Positions 46,051-56,205 of a stretch of 64,000 nt of DNA are shown here, in pieces (position 1 is the stretch's first letter; each line of letters begins with the position of its first letter). Both the position numbers and the translations under genes were made by a program. Source of the stretch: Devosia sp. YIM 151766 (lineage in GTDB: Bacteria > Pseudomonadota > Alphaproteobacteria > Rhizobiales > Devosiaceae); the NCBI RefSeq assembly GCF_030285925.1, contig NZ_CP127251.1:2666001-2730000 (forward strand), in the 5' to 3' direction. The notes under the pieces were generated by a model. The model saw only the letters and a program-made list of their open reading frames with translations, was not told the origin of the DNA and did no database searches.

Positions 46051-46119
46051 CTTGCAGGATCTTAGCAATACTCATTTCTGCTTTGATATTCTGATGTACA
46101 CACGCGAGAAAAACTCAAA

Positions 46120-47421
46120 ATGGCAATTGCATCCCCAGCCGCTCCTCAGACCCTGGAAGACGCGACAATTGCGGTCATCGGCCTTGGCTATGTGGGGCTT
46201 CCACTAGCTGTTGAGTTCGGCAAAAAGCGTAAAGTAATTGGTTTCGACCTCAATTCGCACCGCATCGAGCAACTGAGAGCTGGAAAGGATTTGACGCTTG
46301 AAGTCGCAGACGATGACCTCAGAAGTGCGCGCAATTTACGATACTCTTGCGACGCCGAAGATTTATCTGCAGCTAAAGTGTTCATAGTTACGGTTCCCAC
46401 GCCCATCGACCAAACTAAACGTCCGGATTTAGCCTCCTTACTTAATGCAAGTGAGACTATCGGAAAGGTCCTGAAACCGGGCGATTTGGTGGTTTATGAA
46501 TCAACAGTTTACCCTGGCGCAACTGAAGACGACTGTGTCCCGGTTTTGGAGCGAGTTTCCGGCCTTACCTTCAATCAGGATTTTTTCGTCGGCTATAGTC
46601 CCGAGCGGATCAACCCGGGCGATAAATCGCATCGATTACCAGATATAAAAAAGGTGACCTCGGGCTCTACGCCCGAAGTCGGAATCCTTGTTGATCGGCT
46701 TTATGCTGAAATTATCACCGCCGGCACCCATCTCGCGCCCTCGATTAAGGTCGCCGAAGCCGCCAAGGTCATTGAAAATACCCAGCGCGACCTCAACATC
46801 GCCCTAGTCAATGAGCTAGCCATCATCTTCAACCGGCTCGAAATCGATACCCAGGCGGTTCTCGAAACGGCCGGCACCAAGTGGAACTTCCTGCCGTTTC
46901 GCCCCGGCCTCGTCGGCGGACACTGCATCGGCGTTGACCCCTATTATCTGACGCAGAAGGCCCAGACGGTCGGCTATCACCCTGAAGTCATCCTCGCCGG
47001 CCGCCGGCTCAACGACGGCATGGGCGGCTATGTTGTTTCGCAGCTGGTCAAGAAGATGCTCAAGGAACGCCTGCATGTTGACGGCGCCCGCATTCTCGTC
47101 ATGGGCTTCGCCTTCAAGGAGAACTGCCCCGACGTGCGCAACACCCGCGTTATCGACATCGTGCGCGAACTCTCCGACTACAACGCCCGTGTCGACGTGC
47201 TCGACCCCTGGGTCGACGCCGAGGCCGCCGAGGCCGAATACGGCATCCGCCCGGTTGCCGAGGCCGAGCCCGGCGCCTATGACGCCATCGTCCTTGCCGT
47301 CGCCCATGACGAGTTCCGGGCCATGGGCGCTTCTGCCATCCGCGCGCTGGGCAAACCCGGCCATGTGCTTTACGATCTCAAATATGTGCTGGGCGCCGAC
47401 GAGAGCGACCTGCGCCTATGA
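46120..47421 (+). CDS. tviB: Nucleotide-sugar dehydrogenase, TviB/WbpO type
   Basis: 433 residues. This group oxidises UDP-GlcNAc or UDP-GalNAc to the uronic acid form. Seen: [20 protein letters not shown] near residue 18, [44 protein letters not shown], and the catalytic Cys in [15 protein letters not shown] near residue 270. The C-terminal [16 protein letters not shown] is typical. The coding sequence is a mosaic: 46321-46380 is 28/60 GC while 47221-47280 is 45/60. The change falls near 46,700-46,740, yet the protein is intact. It is downstream of the epimerase remnant and 24 bp before the intact epimerase. Confidence 0.9.
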   Translation: MAIASPAAPQTLEDATIAVIGLGYVGLPLAVEFGKKRKVIGFDLNSHRIEQLRAGKDLTLEVADDDLRSARNLRYSCDAEDLSAAKVFIVTVPTPIDQTKRPDLASLLNASETIGKVLKPGDLVVYESTVYPGATEDDCVPVLERVSGLTFNQDFFVGYSPERINPGDKSHRLPDIKKVTSGSTPEVGILVDRLYAEIITAGTHLAPSIKVAEAAKVIENTQRDLNIALVNELAIIFNRLEIDTQAVLETAGTKWNFLPFRPGLVGGHCIGVDPYYLTQKAQTVGYHPEVILAGRRLNDGMGGYVVSQLVKKMLKERLHVDGARILVMGFAFKENCPDVRNTRVIDIVRELSDYNARVDVLDPWVDAEAAEAEYGIRPVAEAEPGAYDAIVLAVAHDEFRAMGASAIRALGKPGHVLYDLKYVLGADESDLRL

Positions 47422-47445
47422 ACCGATAGGGATAGCCATTCACCC

Positions 47446-48480
47446 ATGAAAATTCTTGTCACCGGCAACGCGGGTTTCATCGGCTTTCACGTCGCCCAGC
47501 GCCTCATCGCGCGCGGCGATAGCGTCGTCGGCTTCGATATCGTCAATGACTATTATGACCCGGCCCTGAAACGCAGACGCCTCGAGATCCTCGCCGAACA
47601 GGGCCTCCGCCAGGGCGCCGACTACACCTTCATCGAGGCCGATCTTGCCGATGCCGAAGCGGTCAACGCCGCCTTCAAGACACACAAGTTCGATCGCGTC
47701 ATCCACCTCGCCGCCCAGGCCGGCGTGCGCTACTCCATCGAAAATCCCCACGCCTATGTGCAGTCCAACATCGTGGGCTTCACCAACATCATCGAAGCCT
47801 GCCGCCACCACACGGTCGGCCATCTCACCTATGCCTCGACCTCGTCGGTCTACGGCGCCAACACGAAAATGCCCTTTTCCGAGCGTTACGGTGTCGACCA
47901 CCCCTTGCAATTTTACGCCGCGACCAAGCGCGCCAACGAGCTGATGGCCCATTCCTATTCACACCTGTTCGGCCTGCCGACCACCGGCCTGCGCTTCTTC
48001 ACCGTCTATGGTCCATGGGGCCGGCCCGACATGGCGCTGTTCAAGTTCACGCGCAACATTCTCGCCGGCGAGCCGATCGACGTGTTCAACCACGGCAACC
48101 ACACGCGCGACTTCACCTATGTCGACGACATCGCCGAAGGCGTGATCCGCACGTCGGACGCCATAGCCCGGCCCGACCCGACCTGGGACAGCGCAACCCC
48201 CAACCCCGCCACCTCCAACGCTCCCTATCGCCTGTTCAACATTGGCAATTCCTCTCCGGTTAAGCTCTCTGCCTATATCGAGGCCATTGAAGAGGCGCTG
48301 GGCAAAAAGGCGATCAAGAACCTCTTGCCCCTCCAGCCCGGCGACGTGCCCGACACCTATTCGGACACCACAGCGCTCGAAGCCGCCGTCGCCTACCGCC
48401 CCGCCACCCCGGTCACCGAAGGCGTCCGCCGCTTCGTCGAGTGGTATCTGAACTATCACGGCCACACGGCACACGTGTGA
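47446..48480 (+). CDS. UDP-glucuronate 4-epimerase-like NAD-dependent epimerase (CapI/LpsL type)
   Basis: 344 residues. It interconverts UDP-glucuronate and UDP-galacturonate for surface polysaccharide. Seen: the NAD-binding [40 protein letters not shown] (typical of CapI), [18 protein letters not shown], the Ser and Tyr-Lys catalytic set YASTSSVYG and [10 protein letters not shown] near residue 165, and [17 protein letters not shown]. The high GC content matches the end of tviB upstream. Its stop overlaps the GTG of the flippase gene. Confidence 0.92.
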   Translation: MKILVTGNAGFIGFHVAQRLIARGDSVVGFDIVNDYYDPALKRRRLEILAEQGLRQGADYTFIEADLADAEAVNAAFKTHKFDRVIHLAAQAGVRYSIENPHAYVQSNIVGFTNIIEACRHHTVGHLTYASTSSVYGANTKMPFSERYGVDHPLQFYAATKRANELMAHSYSHLFGLPTTGLRFFTVYGPWGRPDMALFKFTRNILAGEPIDVFNHGNHTRDFTYVDDIAEGVIRTSDAIARPDPTWDSATPNPATSNAPYRLFNIGNSSPVKLSAYIEAIEEALGKKAIKNLLPLQPGDVPDTYSDTTALEAAVAYRPATPVTEGVRRFVEWYLNYHGHTAHV

Positions 48481-49772
48481 GGGCTTTGCGCAACGCTATC
48501 GGTGCGCTCTCGCGACGTCCTTTCGTGCGCAATGTCCTGGCCGTGGCAGGCGGAACTGCCGCGGCTCAGGCGATTACCATGACCTTCGCGCCGGTAATAA
48601 CCCGGATCTACGGTCCTGAAGCCTTTGGTGTGCAGGGCATATTCCTCTCGCTTGTATCGATTGCCGCGCCGCTGTCGGCTCTGGCCTATCCGATCGCTAT
48701 CGTACTGCCGCGCACAGATAGCGACGCCCGGGCATTGATGCGCCTCTCTATCCTCGTCGCGTGCTGCATCGCGGCGCTGCTGGCGCTTGTCTTGCTGTTG
48801 CTGTTTGATCCGCTGGCCAGCGTGCTCGGTGATGGTGCCATGGCGCCTTTTCTCTGGCTGCTGCCGCTGGTTGTGCTGGCGTCAGCATGGCAACAGTCTT
48901 CGCAGCAATGGTTGATCCGCAAGGAACGGTTCACCGCGCTCGCGCGCATCGCAATGGTCCAGGCGTTCCTCGTCAACGCTGCGCGCGTTGGTCTGGGCAT
49001 GATCAGCGCCACGGCCACCATGCTGGTCGCGGTAACTACGGTCGGTATCGGGCTGCACGCTGCAATGCAAACGTGGAGCGGGCGACACGCGAGGCAGGCT
49101 GCACCCCGTCCGGGACACACCTGGGATGCCATAAGGACCCAGGCGCGCGAACACAAGGATTTCCCTCTATTCCGCGCGCCGGAATCGGTGTTGAGCGCTT
49201 TTTCTAATGCGCTGCCCGTGCTGGTTCTCGCTGCCGCCTTTGGTCCGACAGAAGCTGGATTTTTTGCCCTTGCCCGGACGGTGCTTTATCTCCCGGTCGA
49301 ACTGATCGGCCAGAGCGTCGCCAGCGTCTTTTATCCCCGGCTCAACGCCGAGGCGCTCGCCTCGCGTCCGCTTTTGCCACTCCTGCTCAGGGCCTGGAGC
49401 GCACTCGCGGCGATCGGATTGCCGCTCTTTGGCGCAATTGCGCTGGCAAGCCCATGGCTTTTTGCCTTTGTTTTCGGTGAAGATTGGTATCGGGCGGGTG
49501 TGTATGCCAGTCTTTTATCGCTCTGGCTTTTCCTCATGCTCGCCAATCGCCCCTCTCTTGGGGCCACCTCGGTCATGGGCATGCAGAGAGTCTTCTTGGC
49601 TCAGGGGGTGATTGCACTGATCCTCAAGATCATCGCGCTTTATGTCGGCGCTTATGTTCTGGTCGATGACCTCTGGACAATCGCGCTTTTCAGCTTGGCT
49701 GGGGCAGTCTCTGCACTGCTGCTGATGGCGTCAGTTGCGATTAGGGCCAGGGCCTTACCCAAACAGATTTAA
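48477..49772 (+). CDS. Polysaccharide flippase, Wzx-like
   Basis: 431 residues from a GTG at 48477 that overlaps the epimerase stop (GTGTGA). About twelve hydrophobic segments cover the length, as in the oligosaccharide flippase (MOP/PST) superfamily; the N-terminal [20 protein letters not shown] then [20 protein letters not shown] is characteristic. It moves the lipid-linked repeat unit across the inner membrane. The middle has [20 protein letters not shown], also family-like. Its neighbours (sugar-nucleotide enzymes, glycosyltransferases, polymerase) fit a Wzx/Wzy pathway. Confidence 0.9.
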   Translation: MRALRNAIGALSRRPFVRNVLAVAGGTAAAQAITMTFAPVITRIYGPEAFGVQGIFLSLVSIAAPLSALAYPIAIVLPRTDSDARALMRLSILVACCIAALLALVLLLLFDPLASVLGDGAMAPFLWLLPLVVLASAWQQSSQQWLIRKERFTALARIAMVQAFLVNAARVGLGMISATATMLVAVTTVGIGLHAAMQTWSGRHARQAAPRPGHTWDAIRTQAREHKDFPLFRAPESVLSAFSNALPVLVLAAAFGPTEAGFFALARTVLYLPVELIGQSVASVFYPRLNAEALASRPLLPLLLRAWSALAAIGLPLFGAIALASPWLFAFVFGEDWYRAGVYASLLSLWLFLMLANRPSLGATSVMGMQRVFLAQGVIALILKIIALYVGAYVLVDDLWTIALFSLAGAVSALLLMASVAIRARALPKQI

Positions 49773-49787
49773 ATGAGTTGAGAAATA

Positions 49788-50825
49788 ATGATGCTTGCAA
49801 TTCACGTTAAGTCGGGTGGCTTTGCCAATTCCTGGGTTGCCTATTGTAGAAAAAACGGCATTCCCTTCCGCGAAGTCGATTGCTTTGCGAGCAATATCAT
49901 GGAGCAGCTGCGCGGATGCACAGCGCTGCTTTGGCATTGGAGGCATAATGACTATCGCGCTGCGTTATCGGCCCGCCAATTGATCGCTTCTGTTGAGACA
50001 ATGGGGGTGCGTGTCTTTCCAGACACGCCAACGTCTTGGCACTACGATGACAAGCTGGGTCAGAAATATCTGCTTGAGGCGATTGGCGCGCCACTCATTC
50101 CAACCCATGTCTTCTATGATAGCGACACCGCTTTGGCGTGGTTGCAACAGGCAAAGTTTCCGCTGGTGTGGAAGCTGCGCAGTGGAGCAGGTTCGCAGAA
50201 TGTACGGCTGGTGCACACTCTCGCGGCGGCGCGAAAGATCGTCGCCCGCTCGTTCGGTCGGGGGTGGAAGCCGGTCCGCTTGCACGCGTTAAGAGAGCGT
50301 CTGTGGCATTTCCGCAAAACACCGAACCTGCGCGGCTTTGTAGATATTGGCAGAGGAATTGTTCGTACGTTCGTGCCCCACGAGAAAGATCGCAATCTGC
50401 CCATAGAGCGCAACTACGTTTATTTTCAGGACTTTGTGCCGCAGAATGACAGCGATATCCGCGTCGTTGTCATTGGTAAGCGCGCCTTCGGCATTCGCCG
50501 TATGGTGCGCGAGGGGGATTTTCGGGCGTCGGGCAGTGGTGTCCTCAAGTATGACCGCGCGGAAATACCGCTAGATTGTGTTGCCCTCGCGTTTCAGACC
50601 ACCAGCGCACTCTCAGCGCAGGCTTGCGCCTTCGATTTTGTAAGGGACGTTTCAGGTTGGAAAATAGTGGAGATCAGTTATGCCTTCACTGCGCCGGCAT
50701 ATTATGGTTGCCCCGGTTGGTGGGACTCGGATCTTAATTGGCATGATCAGCCTGTCCGTCCTGAAATATTTATGATTGAGGACTTACTTACACAAAGTTC
50801 ATTTGCAGGAGAGCTTCTTGGCTAG
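49788..50825 (+). CDS. ATP-grasp family protein in a polysaccharide locus
   Basis: 345 residues. A pre-ATP-grasp domain (residues 1-95) precedes an ATP-grasp fold with KYLLEAIGAPLIPTHVFYDS and FPLVWKLRSGAGSQNVRLVH (nucleotide-binding Lys and loop near 128). Later come YVYFQDFVPQNDSDIRVVVI and FRASGSG near 245. The metal-binding Glu remains in WKIVEISYAF, where the usual E-x-N reads E-x-S. RimK-like enzymes join amino groups to carboxylates. In a locus making uronic acids this could amidate a uronic acid, which is my inference. Its 3' end overlaps the next glycosyltransferase by 8 bp. Confidence 0.8.
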   Translation: MMLAIHVKSGGFANSWVAYCRKNGIPFREVDCFASNIMEQLRGCTALLWHWRHNDYRAALSARQLIASVETMGVRVFPDTPTSWHYDDKLGQKYLLEAIGAPLIPTHVFYDSDTALAWLQQAKFPLVWKLRSGAGSQNVRLVHTLAAARKIVARSFGRGWKPVRLHALRERLWHFRKTPNLRGFVDIGRGIVRTFVPHEKDRNLPIERNYVYFQDFVPQNDSDIRVVVIGKRAFGIRRMVREGDFRASGSGVLKYDRAEIPLDCVALAFQTTSALSAQACAFDFVRDVSGWKIVEISYAFTAPAYYGCPGWWDSDLNWHDQPVRPEIFMIEDLLTQSSFAGELLG

Positions 50826-51927
50826 GTTGACCGACATTTCGCTTTTCTTGCCCTCCCTGCGCGGCGGGGGCGCTGAACGCGTAATGGTGACGCTCGCCAA
50901 TGGCTTCGCTGAGCGCGGAATTTCCGTCGATTTGGTGGCTGCAATGGCAGAGGGGCCTTATGTTGAACAGGTTTCAAGCGCGGTCCGCATAGTCGATCTG
51001 AAGTCCCCCCGCATCCTGAAAAGCATTCTCCCGCTTATGCAATACCTGCGGAAAGAAAGACCAAAAGCACTTCTGTCCACGCTGCGACATGCCAATGTCG
51101 CAGCCACGATTGCCCACAGGCTGACGCGCTCCGACGCGCGGCTCGTCCTGCGTGAAGCCAGCAAGGTCGATAAAACTGATTTTCCTGGAATTCCGGGTTA
51201 TTTGAATCTGCTTCTCTATAAGTGGGCTTATAATTCAGCCGATAGTGTCGTGGGCATTTCGCAAGGCGTATCAGACGATATTCGCGCTATCGCCAAAAAT
51301 TCCAATGTCGTTACTATCCATAATCCTGTCGACCTTGAGCGGGTGCAGGCTCTCTCCAGAGAACCCCTGATCGTTGATGAGAATATTAGGAATCGTGGTT
51401 TCATATTGTCTGCAGGGCGCCTCACTGCAGCAAAGGATGTCCCCACGCTTCTTCACGCATTCGCCCTCATAAAGGACAGAACAGAGCTTTACCTGGTCAT
51501 AATTGGTGAAGGCGAACTGCGCGAGGAGTTGGAAACGTTGTCCAGGAGCCTCGGGATTGCGGAGCGTGTTTTGATGCCTGGTTTTTCCGCTAACCCATAT
51601 GTGTGGATGCGGGCCTCGCGCCTTTTCGTCCTATCCTCCGCGTGGGAGGGCTTTCCAAACGCTCTTATTGAAGCCATGGCCTGTGGCACCCCTATTGTCA
51701 GTACCGACTGTCGTAACGGTCCGTCCGAAATCCTCGAGGGCGGCAAATGGGGCAGGCTAGTTCCGGTGAGGGACAGCTTAGGCCTAGCTGCTGCATTGCA
51801 GGCGGCGCTAGCCGACGAACTGTTGCCCAATGTACGCCAACGAGTGGAGGACTTCCGGAAGGGGCGAATTATGGAAAAGTATGCTTCTGTCTTGGGACTT
51901 AATCTAGGTGTGTCTGTGAGTAGTTAA
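50818..51927 (+). CDS. Glycosyltransferase, GT4 family
   Basis: 369 residues from a TTG at 50818 with AGGAG 6 nt upstream, overlapping the ATP-grasp gene. GT-B fold: an N-terminal FLPSLRGGGAERVMVTLANG, a linker, and the C-terminal nucleotide-sugar site GRLTAAKDVPTLLHAFALIK and SSAWEGFPNALIEAMACGTP (EX7E motif near residue 285). It adds a sugar to the lipid-linked repeat unit at the cytoplasmic membrane face. Donor and linkage cannot be read from sequence. Confidence 0.92.
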   Translation: MARLTDISLFLPSLRGGGAERVMVTLANGFAERGISVDLVAAMAEGPYVEQVSSAVRIVDLKSPRILKSILPLMQYLRKERPKALLSTLRHANVAATIAHRLTRSDARLVLREASKVDKTDFPGIPGYLNLLLYKWAYNSADSVVGISQGVSDDIRAIAKNSNVVTIHNPVDLERVQALSREPLIVDENIRNRGFILSAGRLTAAKDVPTLLHAFALIKDRTELYLVIIGEGELREELETLSRSLGIAERVLMPGFSANPYVWMRASRLFVLSSAWEGFPNALIEAMACGTPIVSTDCRNGPSEILEGGKWGRLVPVRDSLGLAAALQAALADELLPNVRQRVEDFRKGRIMEKYASVLGLNLGVSVSS

Positions 51928-51947
51928 GACATCTTGAAATTCTGGCA

Positions 51948-52943
51948 CTATGCTAGCCCATAACCTGGCCAAGGTAGGCCCCAGGCGCGGGCGTATAGCA
52001 GAAGAGAGTAAGCGGCAATAGCTAGCACGAAAGTCCCTTTTTGCCATCCAGGTAAGCGAAATCCCGAAAGAAGAACGAAAAGGACACCTGCCTCCCAGAT
52101 CCTGCCCGCTAGGGGCGAAAAGATATATAAGGCAAGGTAACTTACGAGTAGAGCTATGGAAAATAAGTTATTGTTTATATATTCCCTTCCGCCTGAGATA
52201 AATATAGCGAGTATTCCTGCCCAGAATATCGCGGCGAGGCCAGACCCCTGAGGGTCTATAGCTTGATATTCGTTGCCTTGCCTAGCTTCCGTAAGAACCG
52301 CCATTAGCGGAATGGTTATGGTTATTAAGCAGCATATTGTTGCAATTGATGCCACTTTCAGTTCCGAGGAGAGGCGCATCCTTGAAATAGCCCATGTGAC
52401 TATCCAGACTGCGCCGATAATGTAGAATCCAACATGTATGAGTGGAGCTAACCCCATTAGCACGATCTTGATCTGGCGCCTTTCTGATAAGAGCCCAGCA
52501 AGGAAAAACATAATTGCAACGCCTTGGCGAATTTGTGCTGTATTGTTTTTCAGTACAAGAGGAAAGGTAAGGATAAGTAGAATCGCAATATAGTTTCTCG
52601 GTTGAGCCTTGGCGACTAGTGCTGCCGTTATGAATGCAGGAACAATACTCATTGCTTGAATCGTTGCCTCAGGACTTAAAATGCGTCCAAGAAGGCTCAC
52701 GGCAGCAAACCATAGTGGCTCTTGAAAAGGTAGAAGAAGAATATTTAACCCAGAATAGGCGCCTAGAATTTGCATGCCATTTAGAACGTGCCCAACGTAG
52801 TTCGCATGATCTTTCATGGAGTAGTAGGGAATAGAAGAAATTGGCAATGCGTATAATAATGCTGCTAGTAAACAGACAAATATAGTATGAGCGGGCTGTC
52901 GATGGTCAACTTTATGACTTCCGTATCTCAGAGAATTGTGCAT
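51948..52943 (-). CDS. EpsG-like membrane protein, probable polysaccharide polymerase (Wzy)
   Basis: 331 residues with about nine hydrophobic segments. The pattern SMKDHANYVGHVLNGMQILG near the N-terminus, a periplasmic loop, then KNNTAQIRQGVAIMFFLAGL (the conserved R-Q-G of EpsG-type proteins, near residue 137) fits the EpsG/Wzy group. It would link repeat units in the periplasm. It is the only gene of the locus on the minus strand and is clearly more AT-rich than its flanks, which suggests separate acquisition. Confidence 0.8.
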   Translation of the reverse strand: MHNSLRYGSHKVDHRQPAHTIFVCLLAALLYALPISSIPYYSMKDHANYVGHVLNGMQILGAYSGLNILLLPFQEPLWFAAVSLLGRILSPEATIQAMSIVPAFITAALVAKAQPRNYIAILLILTFPLVLKNNTAQIRQGVAIMFFLAGLLSERRQIKIVLMGLAPLIHVGFYIIGAVWIVTWAISRMRLSSELKVASIATICCLITITIPLMAVLTEARQGNEYQAIDPQGSGLAAIFWAGILAIFISGGREYINNNLFSIALLVSYLALYIFSPLAGRIWEAGVLFVLLSGFRLPGWQKGTFVLAIAAYSLLLYARAWGLPWPGYGLA

Positions 52944-53128
52944 GCGGCGCTCAGTCCGTGACGTTAGGATATGTTAATGAGGGCTGGCATTGGACGGTCT
53001 GAATGGATTCCGTCATATTCTTGAACGCCGTTTCTCCTATAGCTGCCCACTTAAAAGAGTATATCAAAGGGTCCTATCTTGCGCCAAATAGTAGCTCCTC
53101 GTATCGAAGTTTGGCCAGTATAAGCGCC

Positions 53129-54280
53129 ATGAGTCAGCCCTTCGTCCATATCATTACCAGCCTCAGCGATGGCGGGGCCGAAGCAGTTCTGTTTAGGCTT
53201 GTCGCTTTTCATGATCCCCAGAATCATGTGGTGATCTCGCTCTCTGGCAAAGGCAAATATGGCCCTCTTTTGGAAAGGTGCGGCGTAAAGGTACATTACC
53301 TGAATATGCCGCGCGGGCGTCTCACTTTTGGCGGCCTTCGCAAACTGTTTTCCATTCTGCGGAGGGAGCGTCCCCACGTCGTACAGACCTGGATGTATCA
53401 TGCCAATCTTGTTGGCGGGTTAGTGGCGAGGCTGACCGGATGCCGAAAGGTTTTCTGGAATATCCGGCATGCCGACCTCACCCCCGGTGCATATGGAAGG
53501 GGCACCCGCTTGGTGTCCCGCCTCTGCGCACGTCTCTCCCGTTTCGTGCCCACCGGAATCGTCGCCTGCGCGGAGCGCGCCCGTACCGTCCATATCGCTG
53601 AGGGATATGATGCGCGCAAGTTCACCGTCATCCCCAATGGCTATGATATTGCGCGCTTCCGGCCCGATGCCGCGACACGCGACGCCTTGCGGCGGGGAAT
53701 AGGAGTCGGTCCCGATACCGTCTTGCTTGGCCTCGTCGGCCGCTGGAACAAGGAAAAGGATCACTCCAATCTTCTTGCCGCCCTCTCGCGGCTCGCGGCT
53801 GACCGGCGGGATATCCGCCTGCTCCTAGTTGGTACCGGCTGCACGGCGGATAACGCCGAGCTTGTGAGCACCATCGCCCATCATGGGCTTTCCGGCCGTG
53901 TCATCGTCGCCGGCCGGCGCGATGACGTTCCGGCGGTGATGAATGCGCTCGATCTCCATATCCTTTCCTCCAGCAGCGAAGCCTTCCCCAATGTGGTGGC
54001 CGAGGCCATGGCCTGCGGCACGCCCTGCGTCGTCACCGATGTGGGTGATGCGGCCTTGATCGTTGGTGAGACCGGCTGGATCGTTCCCCCGCGCGATGCC
54101 GACGCTCTGGCGGCGGCCACGGCCCGCGCCGTCGAGACAATGGCGGATGCCGCTTTATGGCAGCACAGGCAGGATAACGCGCGGCGCCGCATAGAGGATA
54201 ACTTTTCTCTGGCCACCATGGTCGCCCGTTACGAGGCGCTCTGGCGGGATGCGCCGGACGACGCGGTCCGAACGCAATAA
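53129..54280 (+). CDS. Glycosyltransferase, GT4 family
   Basis: 383 residues from the ATG at 53129; the frame is open to 53003 but the family pattern begins here. Seen: HIITSLSDGGAEAVLFRLVA, TWMYHANLVGGLVARLTGCR, the Pro-Asn-Gly of VIPNGYDIARFRP near residue 180, LGLVGRWNKEKDHSNLLAAL and SSSSEAFPNVVAEAMACGTP (EX7E). It is similar in layout to the other two transferases. Bases 52944-53128 between it and the divergent EpsG gene should contain both promoters. It overlaps no neighbour; the next gene starts 14 bp on. Confidence 0.92.
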   Translation: MSQPFVHIITSLSDGGAEAVLFRLVAFHDPQNHVVISLSGKGKYGPLLERCGVKVHYLNMPRGRLTFGGLRKLFSILRRERPHVVQTWMYHANLVGGLVARLTGCRKVFWNIRHADLTPGAYGRGTRLVSRLCARLSRFVPTGIVACAERARTVHIAEGYDARKFTVIPNGYDIARFRPDAATRDALRRGIGVGPDTVLLGLVGRWNKEKDHSNLLAALSRLAADRRDIRLLLVGTGCTADNAELVSTIAHHGLSGRVIVAGRRDDVPAVMNALDLHILSSSSEAFPNVVAEAMACGTPCVVTDVGDAALIVGETGWIVPPRDADALAAATARAVETMADAALWQHRQDNARRRIEDNFSLATMVARYEALWRDAPDDAVRTQ

Positions 54281-54293
54281 ATTCTGGAAAATT

Positions 54294-55463
54294 ATGCACG
54301 AACAACAGCCCCAAACCGCAACGAAATCGCACATGTGCATCGCCATCATCGGTAACGCTGGTGGTTCCATGCTCAATTTTCGCGCTCCTCTTATTCAAGA
54401 TATAATTGCGCTCGGTCACAAGGTTCTGGCTTTTGCTCCAGATTATGACGATGATACCAAAGAAAAACTGCGTGAGGTTGGCGCCGTTCCGCTAGACTAC
54501 ACTTTGTCACGCACAGGGCTGAATCCATTCAGGGACTTTTCAGACATTGTGCGTTTGCGCCGGGAACTAGAGGGAATATCTCCGGATATGACCTTATCCT
54601 TCAGCATCAAACCAGTAATATACGGAACGATTGCAGCCCGCATGGCGAACACTCGCCACAGGGTGGCTCTGATTGAAGGTCTGGGTTACGCCTTCACACG
54701 GGACGGAAAATCCAGCCTGAAGCGCCGTTCCGTCGGGGCCCTGGCCCGAATTCTCTATCGCCTTTCTCTCACTTTCGCCGAGCGCATCTTTGTGCTAAAC
54801 TCCGACGACTTCAACGACTTGGTGGATATGCGCATTGCGCCCGCCAATAAAATCACGGTGCTAAGCGGCATCGGCGTCGAGCTCGACAAATGGCGCCCCG
54901 CTCCCCCGGTCCTCGCTCCCATCACCTTCACGCTTGCCGCCCGCCTCATCAAGGACAAAGGCGTCATCGAGTTCGTCGAAGCGGCTAGAATAATCAAGGC
55001 AAAACAAGGCGACAACGTGCGCTTCGTTTTGCTCGGCCAGATCGACACCAACCCTCAGGCGATCGAGAAGGCAACACTCGATAAGTGGGTGGAAGAAGGC
55101 ATTGTCGAATGGCCCGGCCATGTCGATATGCGAGAATGGCTAGCAAAAACAAGCGTTTTCGTCCTCCCTTCTTATTACCGTGAAGGCGTGCCACGCAGCA
55201 CGCAGGAAGCCATGGCCATGGCTCGTCCAATAGTCACGACCGATGTTCCGGGATGTCGTGAAACCGTTATAGACGGGCGAAACGGCTTCCTCGTTCCGCC
55301 CCGCGACCCCGCCCTTCTTGCCACAGCAATGGAGCGTTTCATCGATGAGCCTCAGCGGATCACGCATATGGGCATAGAGAGCCGCAAAATGGCGGAAGAA
55401 CGGTTTAACGTTAAGAACATCAATGCAATAATGATTGCAGCAATGGGGCTTTCCGCACGGTGA
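54294..55463 (+). CDS. Glycosyltransferase, GT4 family
   Basis: 389 residues from the ATG at 54294 (GGAAA upstream). The N-terminus MCIAIIGNAGGSMLNFRAPL and HKVLAFAPDYDDDTKEKLRE, then LSFSIKPVIYGTIAARMANT and ALIEGLGYAFT, match the group of GT4 enzymes next to galacturonate/N-acetylgalactosamine transfer such as capsular CapJ-like proteins. The donor site is LPSYYREGVPRSTQEAMAMA (EX7E near residue 300). It is the last gene of the polysaccharide block. No initiating phosphoglycosyltransferase is present in the window. Confidence 0.9.
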   Translation: MHEQQPQTATKSHMCIAIIGNAGGSMLNFRAPLIQDIIALGHKVLAFAPDYDDDTKEKLREVGAVPLDYTLSRTGLNPFRDFSDIVRLRRELEGISPDMTLSFSIKPVIYGTIAARMANTRHRVALIEGLGYAFTRDGKSSLKRRSVGALARILYRLSLTFAERIFVLNSDDFNDLVDMRIAPANKITVLSGIGVELDKWRPAPPVLAPITFTLAARLIKDKGVIEFVEAARIIKAKQGDNVRFVLLGQIDTNPQAIEKATLDKWVEEGIVEWPGHVDMREWLAKTSVFVLPSYYREGVPRSTQEAMAMARPIVTTDVPGCRETVIDGRNGFLVPPRDPALLATAMERFIDEPQRITHMGIESRKMAEERFNVKNINAIMIAAMGLSAR

Positions 55464-55623
55464 ATTCACATGCGTTCCAACGTGGCAAGGCCCTCTGCGC
55501 CACCACGCGGACGCAGAACGACCTCAGCATAGTATCGACTGGATACTGCACTAAGTTGCTGAGGTCTTTACGCTTCGGTCCTGGCACTCACTAGCAGATG
55601 GGCGTCAGAACTGCTTAAGCCCC

Positions 55624-56205
55624 CTACTGAAGAGCTCTCCAGACGGGCGTTAAACGCCGGCGTATCGAGCGCTCATCAGGTGCCTCGCCCTTCTCGTCGC
55701 GGCGCGCAAACCACTCCTGAAACTCGCGTACGAATTCGGCTTGTGTGTCTGGGAGGCCGCGCTCGTGTATGCGTTTGATGACTGCCACGAACATTGCCTC
55801 CCAATCATATTTATGGTTGGGCCGCCCACTGGCCGTGCGGCGCGCGAGCCCATTTTCCTCTTCAAATCTAGCCTTTTCTATCGCGCTGATCAGGATGTCG
55901 GGTCGAGCGACCATAAGGCCCTGCGGCGACATGATGAAAGCCCAAGTAGCTTCGCCTGGAGGCCGAACACGGTGGATAGGAACTTCGGTCGGTCCTGTTC
56001 CGTCGCGACGAAACATCGGCATCAGGTCCGCTGCGTGCAGTTCGATCAGACCGGACAAGGGACCATTACTCGTTTGGATAAAGGGCGCGCTAGTCGTCAG
56101 TTGCAGGCGTTCCATTGCCGCCCACTCGACAATATCTGTTGGGGTGCATCCCCAACGTGCAGCGGCCTCGAAACTCGAAAAAAACACTCGCGGTGGCAGT
56201 GTCAT
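55624..56205 (-). CDS. Hypothetical phage/island protein
   Basis: 193 residues, soluble, no recognised family. The N-terminal 50 residues (FFSSFEAAARWGCTPTDIVE, WAAMERLQLTTSAPFIQT) could be a DNA-binding helix set. The C-terminal end (DERSIRRRLTPVWRALQ) is a pattern I associate with uncharacterised proteins in alphaproteobacterial mobile elements. It diverges from the phage HTH gene at 56575 across a 370-bp control region. I take it as the first gene of the prophage-like block. Confidence 0.6.
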   Translation of the reverse strand: MTLPPRVFFSSFEAAARWGCTPTDIVEWAAMERLQLTTSAPFIQTSNGPLSGLIELHAADLMPMFRRDGTGPTEVPIHRVRPPGEATWAFIMSPQGLMVARPDILISAIEKARFEEENGLARRTASGRPNHKYDWEAMFVAVIKRIHERGLPDTQAEFVREFQEWFARRDEKGEAPDERSIRRRLTPVWRALQ

